A stretch of 19,044 bases of DNA, taken from NCBI GenBank assembly GCA_022605405.1, contig JABYQQ010000048.1, positions 1 through 19,044 of the forward strand, in the 5' to 3' direction. The notes under the pieces are model-generated. The model was not told the DNA's origin. It saw only the letters and a list, made by a program, of their open reading frames with translations, and made no database searches. This stretch comes from Earliella scabrosa (taxonomy: Eukaryota > Basidiomycota > Agaricomycetes > Polyporales > Polyporaceae). Of this stretch, positions 1 to 8,133 are shown in pieces (positions within the stretch are counted from its first letter, which is position 1; each line of letters opens with the position of its first letter). Made by a program: the position numbers and the translations under genes.

Positions 1-1018
1 GTTGTAATTTGTTCGTGAGCCTGAGGTTTGATGCAAATTTGCAGCAGACAGCCGTATGAGGCGTCCAGCTATTCTAAAATCATACGATTGTCCGTATGAC
101 TCTAGTCGTCATTTCTGGGACCTCGTGCAAAGTGCCAACAGCAAGCATCGCCTATGCTCAGGTGCCAAGACTCAACCTAGTCTCCTGGAGGGTTACGAGC
201 GTCCCTAGTGAAAGCGTCAAGCACAAACCCCTCTGAAGGCTTGCGTTCAACCTGTGACCAAAATGTACACAAACCCTCAACCGGATGTCTATTTGCTTTG
301 GGTACTCCAATCTCATTACAATGCTTCATCGTCCGAGTCCTACCTCTCTCCCTATCCAACTTCCTTGTGATTGTCCTTTTCACCTCTTCATCAGACACTT
401 TCTCTCTTTTCACATGTTTCGACGCAAGTCATTTGGACCCACAATTGCCTTGCTCTCACCACCTCTCTCTCCCATGCTTTCCATTACCTCTACGTATATC
501 GGCGGAACGCTCAATTGTTTCTCCAAAGGTCGGTACATATTGCGGTATTTTATCAGGTACATTACAACTAACGTCATACATTGCAGTTTCTCCTGGCATG
601 ACCATTTTTGCTTGTCATACAGAAACAGTCTGCATTCATCGAGGCTTTCCGTACACTCGAGCTTTCTTACTAGTTCCCTCACCTCCGCACAAATTCCCTG
701 AACAACGGCTACATCATACCGACTCTATCCACTCTGCGCTGTTTCCTCGCAAAAGCATGGTCCATACCGAATAGGACAGCCTCTCCAAGTCGTCAACATC
801 CCTTCTCTCACACGCCTGATGGCGCTACACATTCATACAGATTACCGTCAGTAGCCGCGGTCCTTTCTCGAGTTACTGGATACAGCGATGCAGCAGATCG
901 AGCGCGGCACACCTTTGCGGCCCATGAACCGTGCTGTCTCCCCTACCAACTCGCTTCCCCGTCCCCAACTCTTGCTTGAGCCACTCCCACCTCCTTATTT
1001 CTGCCTTTTGCTTTGCTC
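1..1018. other. Leftmost interval without a secure gene
   Basis: The interval has plain, relatively AT-rich sequence up to about 800 and no recognisable domain on either strand. A plus-strand open frame at 208-774 is Ser/Leu/Pro-rich with no recognisable motif and looks like chance. Two adjacent minus-strand frames read more like protein and are listed separately. From about 800 to 1018 the sequence is GC-richer, but I could not find an exon that would supply the missing start of the isochorismatase-like fragment that follows. Confidence 0.5.
177..718 (-). other. Possible decayed coding stretch, unknown protein
   Basis: On the minus strand one frame is open from 718 to the stop at 410-412 and reads like protein: charged and hydrophobic residues in balanced mix, with segments such as VVQGICAEVRELVRKLECT and VVMYLIKYRNMYRPLEKQL. 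A second minus frame continues from about 413 to 177, basic at first (KREKVSDEEVKRTITRKLD) and ending in EGFVLDAFTRDARNPPGD. The two frames abut with a 4-base overlap, as expected if one original frame suffered a frameshift. There is no clear start codon, no convincing splice sites and no family that I recognise. It could be an old transposable-element remnant, an exon of a gene lying to the left, or chance. The function is unknown. Confidence 0.25.
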
Positions 1019-1660
1019 GCCGTGATCATCCGTACTGAAACGGTCGACGGCCACGGTACAGGGCCAAAAGGACCGCTCCCGCAGAAGATCATTGCGATGC
1101 ACCCAAACGCCTCCTTCATCGGGCGGAGCGGCAAGGCGAACACGTGGGACAACGCCGACTTCCGCAAGGCCGTCGAGGCGACAGGCAAGAAGCAGATGAT
1201 CATCGCCAGCATCGCCATCCGAGTCTATACGCCTCTCCCGTCCTCTCTCTCTCCTCTCTCCTCCTCTCTCTCTCCCTCCCGGCTCTCTCTCCTCTCTCTC
1301 CTCTCTCTCCTCCTCCTCTCTCTCTCCTCTCCTCCTCTCTCCTCTCTCTCTCTCTCCTCCTCCTTCTCTCCTCTCTCTCTCTCCTCTCTCCTCTCTTCCT
1401 CTCCCTCTCTCCCCCTCCTCCTCTCTCTCTCTCTCTCCTCTCTCTCCTCCTCTCTCCCTCTCCTCTCCCCTCTCTCCCGCCTCTCCCTCCTCTCCTCCCT
1501 CTCTCTCTCCTCCTCCTCCTCGCATCCGCCTCTCCTCTCCTCTCTCTCTCCTCCTCTTCTCCTCCCTCTCCTCTCTCTCCTCTCTCTCCTCCTCTCCCTC
1601 TCCGCTCTCTCCTCCTCCTCTCCCTCTCTCGCTCCTCTCTCTCTCTCTCCTCTCTCTCTC

Positions 1661-1694
<34 letters not shown>

Positions 1695-2262
1695 CTCTCT
1701 CCTCTCTCTGCTCTCTCTTACCGATGATTCATGTTTCCACTGTCCTCTGTCCTCCCTTCGTCCCGTCACCCTCCACCCTGTCCTTCCGCTCTACCCTGGC
1801 TTCCAACCTCACCCACTCGACTCCCACCCCTGGCAGTACGACTCCCTTACACCGGAATCTTCAACGCAGGTCTGCATTCGCACTCTCGTCGTCGTTGAAG
1901 CCGGGTACATCGTGTTCGCAAACAGCGACGCGTCGGGCACGTTCAACCGCAATACCCACCCATGATGCCATCGACCGCATGGGCGCCGCGGGCGTTCAGG
2001 TTCTCTCCATGTTCTCCGTTGCGGGAGAGCTCATGCGAGACTGGCGGAACACCCCTGGTGCGCCGGGGATGCTGCCGTTCTTCGACAAGTGAGTGTCAAA
2101 CTTCTCCTGCTGTCGTCCGCTTGGCCTTCGGCTGTTTCGCCTTTGGCTCGCTTGAGGTGCTGTGAACGTGCTGACGGTGAACATAGGTATATGCCTGAGT
2201 ACGCGGTCCACGCGTGCGCGCACGATGCTGCTGTCGAGAATGGGGCCTTATCAGACTTATGA
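1019..2262 (+). pseudogene. Isochorismatase-like hydrolase, 3' fragment, broken
   Basis: This matches the C-terminal two thirds of the YcaC-like branch of the isochorismatase/cysteine hydrolase superfamily. Exon A (about 1019-1222) contains GPLPQKIIAMHPNASFI, WDNADFRKAVEATGKKQMII; exon B (1870 to 2088) contains VCIRTLVVVEAGYIVF, DASGTFN, then RMGAAGVQVLSMFSVAGEL and DWRN; exon C (2187-2262) contains YMPEYAVHACAHDAAVENG and ends in TGA. The VC dipeptide at 1870-1875 is where the family's nucleophilic cysteine lies. The intron 1223-1869 is abnormally long and filled by a CT tract; the intron 2089-2186 is ordinary. A one-base excess near 1957-1963, in a C-rich stretch between GTFN and HDAIDRM, breaks the frame. 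The N-terminal third, with the catalytic Asp of the DHQ motif, is absent upstream but occurs as a separate fragment downstream (2439-2601). I infer a non-functional remnant; a sequencing error could explain the frameshift but not the missing start. Confidence 0.75.
1241..1719. repeat. CT-rich polypyrimidine microsatellite tract
   Basis: About 480 bp composed almost entirely of C and T on the plus strand, mostly CTCTCT and CCTCTC units with scattered single G or A interruptions (for example near 1280, 1520 and 1603). It lies inside the long intron of the isochorismatase-like fragment. The long open frames across it on both strands (Leu/Ser/Pro on one, Arg/Glu/Gly on the other) are by-products of the repeat and not genes. 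Homopurine-homopyrimidine tracts with mirror symmetry are known to be able to form triplex DNA. Confidence 0.95.
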
Positions 2263-2438
2263 GCGGTATGAGTCGGGGCTGCAATCTAGCGGAGTCCCTG
2301 GGGACTCTTCATCGTGCAGACAAAACTGCAGCGACCAGCAGAGTCAACGGCATCGCCCCAAGACACTCAAAATTGTTGTTAGTACTCTCAATTACAGCAC
2401 CTCTCCCGTACCACTCACCTCCCACTCAGCAGCTCTCA

Positions 2439-2601
2439 ATGCCTTTCAAGTACGAACGTCTCGACAAGGACAATCAGCACAACGCCGTCCTCCGCGTTCG
2501 TCATTGACCATCAGGAGGGGCTCTTCAGATTCCAGCTCGCACGGGTCCGCCCGCCCGCCGTGGCCATGAAGAACAACATCCTCGCATGCGCTGCGCTTGT
2601 A
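2439..2601 (+). pseudogene. Isochorismatase-like hydrolase, 5' fragment
   Basis: Starting at the ATG at 2439 the translation begins MPFKYERLDKDNQHNAVL and, after a one-base shift near 2490-2500, continues VIDHQEGLF and later AMKNNILACAALV. In YcaC-like isochorismatase hydrolases the N-terminus has this pattern: a YERLDK-like opening, a VDHQ motif whose Asp is part of the Asp-Lys-Cys catalytic triad, a GLF segment, then KNNILALA. The stretch after this does not continue into the rest of the domain. It therefore complements the 3' fragment lying upstream: this piece ends close to where that piece begins. With a frameshift and no downstream partner it is read as a gene fragment. Confidence 0.65.
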
Positions 2602-2981
2602 GTCTATACGGTTGGACCAGGTGTTATTTGATATCTATCATGAGTGCATCCTCGCAGGAGAACAGCTTAGTCAGGCGTCGCAGTGAGGGACCTGAGGGCT
2701 TGCGTACTCCAGTCTCCGGTCGCGCGTCAGGACGTGTCGTCTCTCGCGCTTCATCGCGTTAGCTGAGCAATATACCCGGGCCATCAGCGTTCCACGTGTA
2801 TGCACGCACACCCGTACAGAAACACTCACACACAGAGCGCGGATTCCACAGCCTAGCGCCGCAGTGAGTCCGCGGGTGTCCTACAAGATACGACATCGGA
2901 ACCCGGATGGGAAGAGTCAAACACGATGACAGATGATTATCCGAATACTTACCTCCCTTGATGCTCGCCATCGTATAGTAT
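2602..2981. other. Intergenic interval, nothing recognised
   Basis: Between the isochorismatase 5' fragment and the transposon there is no convincing exon on either strand. Homology to the hydrolase family is lost after about 2601. Confidence 0.5.
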
Positions 2982-3665
2982 TACAGTCTTATACCGGTCC
3001 TTGGGCCACCATGGTTCCTTGGGCCAGTTGGCTATTTCTCGGCCATCCCGCCACCGTTTGGTCTCAATCTTTTTTGCATCGTATTATGCATTGTCTCATG
3101 TGGATACTCTCAGAGTTTCGAGGTATACACTCTCCAAATGATCGTGTTCTCAACACCATTACACTATTCATGGGTCAAACTGAAATTGAAATGCGAGATC
3201 GTGTAAGATGGACACAACTATGGACATCCAAACTTTTCCCAATTCTACTTATACATGTATATAATGGATTGGTGCACACTAACTTGCGTGCGGCCTCGCA
3301 GTTGGATAGTGGCCGAAGTGAGAAGAGGAGGAGTGGCATCCGGCTCCCTCAATATGAGCGCTTGTTCACTGATATGCCTTTCTTGTATGTCGGTAAGCCT
3401 CGGCAAAAGGAGATAACGCCTCGAGACGCCCAAAATTACTGTTTTCGGGGGTGGCCCAAGGATTGACACAGTCTTGATAACACAGATCGACAAAGTTTGG
3501 CCTCGATCTTGCACACTTCTCCTCGAAATGCCTTGAGAGTGTGTACGTGCACAGTACATAGCTATACGTAATGAATTGATGACACCGATTTAGGTATGGG
3601 GAAGCACAGGGGAAGGCGCAGGCGCATTTTAATTTGGGCGGCCCAAGGACCGGTATAAGACTGTA
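2982..3665. mobile_element. MITE-like non-autonomous DNA transposon
   Basis: The element has perfect terminal inverted repeats. The 24-bp arm from 2984 (CAGTCTTATACC, then GGTCCTTGGGCC) is repeated exactly in reverse complement ending at 3663, and both ends are flanked by TA (2982-2983 and 3664-3665), as expected for a TA target-site duplication. The body is 680 bp. CAGT-type ends with TA duplications are typical of the Tc1/mariner/pogo superfamily, so that assignment is an inference from the ends only. The 9-mer CCTTGGGCC occurs twice near the left end (2999-3007 and 3017-3025) and twice inverted towards the right (3453-3461 and 3640-3648). No transposase is encoded: the internal plus-strand frame at 2933-3466 starts outside the left repeat and shows no DDE or helix-turn-helix pattern. 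It would need a transposase from elsewhere to move. Confidence 0.85.
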
Positions 3666-4502
3666 CATAGCAAGACCCGCTTCCGGCCCACCAGTAACCT
3701 AGTGATGGGTGGCGGTGGCTCTTCGGCACGCGGCAGCCTTCGTCTTCAAGCTTCAAGCTTCAACAGGCGCGACCGCATTCGCGGTGATAAACTAAAGCTC
3801 TGAGAATTCCTTTCAAAGTCAATGGAGTAGGATCCCCTTCCCGGCACTTGCTACTGACATGCGTCGCAAGGAGAGTGAGCGGTTGGAAGTTTCAAGTAAG
3901 TAGTGTTCAAGTGTTGGTAACCGCCAGGGCCGCCCAGGCTGTTGTCCGAAGTTGGAAGTATTAGCGCCGGCATCCTCCTAGGTAAGCTCCTCTGACGGGG
4001 TGACGCAATCTGACGCAGGACGACCAAGACAACCATCATGTGCGACAACCATGGACCGCGGTATGTCTGAAGACTCCGAACGTATAACAGAGTTGGGGGC
4101 GTATCTTATGTTATCACAGACTCACGTCAAGGAAGATCACGGATGACAGGAAAAACAAAAATCAACTGTACGGTATCATATGTCATAGACAATGCAGCCG
4201 GTCACCTCTTCCGCAGAGTCGGCTTGGAAAGCAGTGGAAAGCCGACCAGAGCGAGTTCTTAAGACTTGACTGCGCGCGGTTCTGATGGACCAGCCGTTCG
4301 TTCCATCAATACCGCCGGCTGGGGCGCACTTGCCCCTTGCGACCATTCTATCCCCCACCGACACTTCGCTAAGCAAACGCTGGACGGGATCCGGATGGGT
4401 CACACAAAGTAGCTGACCTGAAGACGTTCCGACGCTGTCTGTTAACTTCGCCATGCTTCCAAGCTCGATGGCCAGATTCCTGCTCGCCCTATTCCCCCGG
4501 CG
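3666..4502. other. Intergenic interval upstream of the sulfatase gene
   Basis: No gene was recognised. There is a short tandem of three 7-bp CTTCAAG-like units at about 3744-3764. The minus-strand open frame at 4176-4835 mostly overlaps sulfatase exons 1-2 antisense and has no domain. The last 200-300 bp before the sulfatase ATG should contain its promoter, but no TATA box or other site can be named with confidence. Confidence 0.4.
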
Positions 4503-6906
4503 ATGCGTCCTTTCTTTTTCGCGACTCTCGCTGCCGTTTGGACAGTGCTCGCCGCCTGTCCTGGCGTGCTCTCTAAGCCGCCCAACGTCCTCTTCTTCTT
4601 CACGGACGACCAGGACCTCCTGCTCGGATCGCTGGACTACGTAGATGCCATCACGGAACGCGTCCAGAAGAATGGTGCGTGTTATGTTGTGGCTCTGGGA
4701 ATGCGCCGCTCTTAAGGCTGCCGGTGACATATAGGATTTACGTTCGACAACCACCATGCGACCGTGGCGCTGTGCTGCCCATCCCGGGTTGCGCTTCTTC
4801 GCGGCCAACATGCCCACAACACGAACATTACCCATGTGTTCGCTCCCGGGTACGTGTACACCTAGTTAAACCACCCGCTAGTCCTGACGTGACGTTGTTT
4901 GGCAGTGGAGGATACGAAAAATGGGTCGCGAGCGGCCAGGATGAGGACTATCTTCCGCATTGGCTCAAGCGCGCAGGTTATCGCACAGAGTGTGAGTCGA
5001 TCCATCCGCACTAGAGCGCATTGCCTCCTGACCTAGTGACCGGACAGACATCGGAAAGCTGATGAACGGCTACACTCCTTTGAACTACTTCAAGACTCCC
5101 AAAGGCTGGGATCACTTTGATGGTCTGGTACGCATGCGTCTTGACCTTGACCATCGAGCTTGTGCCGCTTAGACTTACCGCGCGACCTTCGTTGTAGTTG
5201 GACCCGTACACGTATCAGTACAACGTCCCCATCTTCTCGACAAACGGTGAGGATCTACTCATACCTGTAGATTGATCAGCGAGTGACCTGCTTCCACAGG
5301 ACGGCTGCCGTTCTACTATCCCCAGCACCAGACGGACGTTATTCGCGCCAAAGCGTATGTACTTCTCTCCTCGCTCGACAGGGCAAGCACCGTACTCACG
5401 CATCTTTCTGCAGCACGAAGCGACTGAAAGAGCTGATGGCGGGTGACGAGCCATGGTACCTCACCGTCGCACCCACCTCCCCTCACCAGCAAGTCAACAT
5501 CGTGAGTTTCTCTCCCAACGTCAGGTATCTCCCCACCCGCTATATGCTCCCCTCTTCTTAACAGACCGGGACATGGCCACCTGTACCCCTCAAACGGCAC
5601 GCCGACCTCTACCCGGGTCTGAAAGCTCCGCGCACCCCTAACTTCAACCCGGAGATCCAGCGCAAGCCCTCCTGGGTCGGCGAGCTGCCCCTCATGGACG
5701 AGGCGACGATCGCGTTTAGCGACGAGACCTACCGGCGCCGCGCGCAGGCCCTGACGGGGATCAACGAGATGTTCCATGATCTGCTCGACCTCCTAGAGGA
5801 AGCGGGCGAGCTCGAGAACACCTACGTGATCTTCAGCGCCGACCACGGGTACCACCTCGGGCAGCATCGCGTCGTTGCTGGGAAATCTCTGCCGTACCGC
5901 GAGGACACTCAGGTTCCCTTCATCATCCGCGGACCCGGGATCCCACAGGGTAGGCGTTCCTCTCGTGCGTATCTCAGAGACATACCTGACGACTTGCTGT
6001 GAACCAGGCCGCTCCGGTCTCCCGTCCCACCACGTCGACCTCGCACCGACCATCCTGACCCTCGCCGGGCTACCGGAGGACCAATGGCCGACCTTCCTCG
6101 ACGGGCACGATCTGAGCGCGTACTGGACCGCAGACACCCTGACCCTCAGCCCACCTCCGGAGGCGATCCAGATCGAATACTGGGGCTCAGCAGGCATCGA
6201 GGCGAGCCTGAACGGCAAGCGGCCGACCTCGGACCCGCGCAACACGTACAAGACGGTGCGGATCGTCGGGGACGGGTACGGCTACCTGTACTCGCACTGG
6301 TGCACCAACGAGACCGAGGGTACGACACCGTGGTATGTCTCTCGCGCGCCCATGCGACAGCACCGCTGACCGAGAATATGCACTAAGGCGGACCCGTACG
6401 AGCTCTCGCCGCTCGATCTCGAGGCGCCTGAGAACGCGGGGCTGGTCAGCCGGCTGAACGGCCTCCTGCTCGCGTACAAGTCGTGCACGCAGGACGGGTG
6501 CCGCGTGCCGTGGTCGATCCTCCACCCGGACGGGTCCGTCGCGAACCTCCGGGACGCGCTCGACAGCAAGTACGACGACTTCTACGCGGGGCTGCCGCGC
6601 GTCGAGTTCGGGGAGTGTCTCGACTTCCAGCTCGTGGAAAACGAGGAGCCGTTCTACCCGCCGGTGGAGGGGCCAATGTTGGGCAGCCCGTTCCGCCGGC
6701 CGACGGACGCGGTCGGCATCGACGAACAGTCGAGAAAGTCGAGCAAGGTCGCGGACGACGATCTAGCGGAGAGCTTGAACACGGGGATGCATGGGGAGAA
6801 GTTCGAGGGTGAGGATGCAGTGGAGGAGTCTGGGAGGGAGTTGACGGATGAGGAGCTCAAGCAGGCGCAGGCGGGCGTGCAGGACTACTATGCTTACTAC
6901 GCGTGA
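4503..6906 (+). CDS. Secreted type I sulfatase (arylsulfatase-like), 10 exons
   Basis: This enzyme hydrolyses sulfate esters using a formylglycine made from a cysteine. Exons: 4503-4674, 4735-4849, 4906-4991, 5048-5127, 5198-5246, 5300-5354, 5414-5501, 5565-5949, 6008-6336, 6388-6906; the sum is 1878 nt, 625 residues, in frame. Residues 1-24 form a signal peptide (hydrophobic core FFFATLAAVWTVLAA), so it is probably secreted. Metal-binding FTDDQ lies at about 33-37. The sulfatase signature CCPSR is at 71-75, with Cys71 the formylglycine precursor, followed by LLRGQHAHNTN. LDPYTYQY and APTSPHQ are typical of fungal arylsulfatases. SADHGYHLGQHR (306-317) and GKSLPY (321-326) supply the second metal ligands and the active-site Lys. 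The last ~90 residues are a Glu/Asp/Ser-rich tail. The ninth intron needs a GTCTCT donor at 6337; the better-looking GTATGT at 6333 would break the frame, so that junction is the weak point. The substrate (aryl sulfate or another ester) cannot be read from the sequence. Confidence 0.93.
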
Positions 6907-8133
6907 GGACAGCGCGGTGCTGTTGCCTCCGATACATTCCTTATAATCTTCTACCAGTCCTTACTTGAACTTGAAGTCTGAGTGTTCCCGTCATTAACAA
7001 TACATGTATCGCTTGTTGCTTCTGAGCGCAATCGCTTCATCATGCTGAGTGTGACGAAGGCTACATAGACCGCGGCCTGGAGAGCGCCGACGCGTGACGA
7101 TCGGCAGTGACAGTGCACCCACGTGCACTGTGACTAAGCGCGATGGCCAGCATCACGTTCCTCAGGCTGAAGATGTTCACCTTCTCTCGTTCTCTGCATT
7201 TGAATCTATCGACTTTCTTTCTTGACATTTGTCTCGACGGCCTGTACCTGTGCTTTATTTTTTGTCTTGATCGCAACAGTTCACCCCAGAGACGACATAG
7301 CAAGCTAGGTCGAGTCGTCAATGATCAGCAACGATTCGACTGCCAGCGCTCAGGCTCTCGTCCGCCTGACAATGGTGGATGGCAAGTCTGCTACGATTGG
7401 CTCATACTCTTCCAAGTGCGTGAACCCAATGGAGAAATGGCTGATGTAAAGGCGTTGGAGCTACTGGTATGCTTCATTGCTTGTCTTTCGCCCTGGGCGT
7501 GCACCAGCCGAGGCAACGCAGTACTTCCAGTGAGATGCACAGCCGCAGCGGGGAATATGCAGAAGAGCTAGGGTGAATACCTAGCTGGAGAATATTAACA
7601 AGACTCTTTTCGTCTTCAAGTTTCAACTATAGGTGACGTCCCGCAATTAGCTTGTTCCACAGTCCCACACCCCGTACGTTTTAGCGAACATCTGGGCGAC
7701 CCAGACAGTTCTGCCAATGCCCATCTACACCCCAAGTCTTTCATGCCCAAATCCTTTCCTCCTCTTGCATTACTTTTCCCCCGTCGTTCTTGAGAGACGT
7801 GATCGACAAGGTACCACGTCCTGTAATCACGGTCATGCCGACGGTTGTGAGGGCTGCGAATGGACATACTGAGGGCGATTCACACGCACCGTCTGACTTT
7901 GTTCCCATGCGTGCTGTGTCTTTTGACACTTTGACGGCTGAGCGGGATTGTTCGCTAACGAGGACAATGTGCTATGCCAGATTACGTTCACACTATCGCC
8001 CCTTTGTCATTACATCTGCTAAAGGACGGAGAACGCGCTGCAGATTCCAACTAGACGCAACCTACCGTCGCCACTCGTCCTGGACTCGCCACTCCCATCG
8101 TTCCTGCACTTGTGCTTGCTCATCTTGTTTCGA
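6907..8133. other. Intergenic interval between sulfatase and dynamin
   Basis: The interval contains an inverted repeat at 7110-7131 (listed separately) and several short chance frames, such as a 42-codon one at 7321-7449 with no homologue that I recognise. The stretch from about 8050 to 8130 is pyrimidine-rich, as fungal promoters just upstream of start codons often are, and probably belongs to the dynamin promoter. No gene or transposon ends were found. Confidence 0.4.
7110..7131. repeat. Short inverted repeat with CACGTG core
   Basis: Perfect 9-bp arms, ACAGTGCAC and GTGCACTGT, are separated by CCAC. The right part of the loop and arm creates CACGTG, the E-box hexamer recognised by bHLH factors. 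It lies about 200 bp after the sulfatase stop codon, so it could be a cruciform or hairpin, a binding site, or chance. Confidence 0.5.

Noticed and set aside
995..1969. Long open frames rich in Leu/Ser/Pro (plus) and Arg/Glu/Gly (minus) across 995-1769
   Set aside because: They are translations of the CT repeat; any frame of such a tract stays open. No domain is present outside the flanking isochorismatase exons.
2933..3466. 177-codon plus-strand frame through the transposon as a possible transposase
   Set aside because: It starts upstream of the left terminal repeat, crosses it, and has no DDE triad spacing or DNA-binding motif.
3741..3765. Triple CTTCAAG unit, with weaker TTCAAGTTTCAA-like sequence near 3888 and 7616
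   Set aside because: The similarity is too short and imperfect to define a repeat family or an element boundary.
4176..4835. 219-codon minus-strand frame at the start of the sulfatase
   Set aside because: It overlaps the signal peptide and CCPSR exons antisense and shows no recognised family.
7321..7449. 42-codon plus-strand open frame (MISNDSTASAQ...)
   Set aside because: It is short, with no homologue recognised and no clear promoter or splice partner; it could be chance in a 1.2-kb intergenic region.
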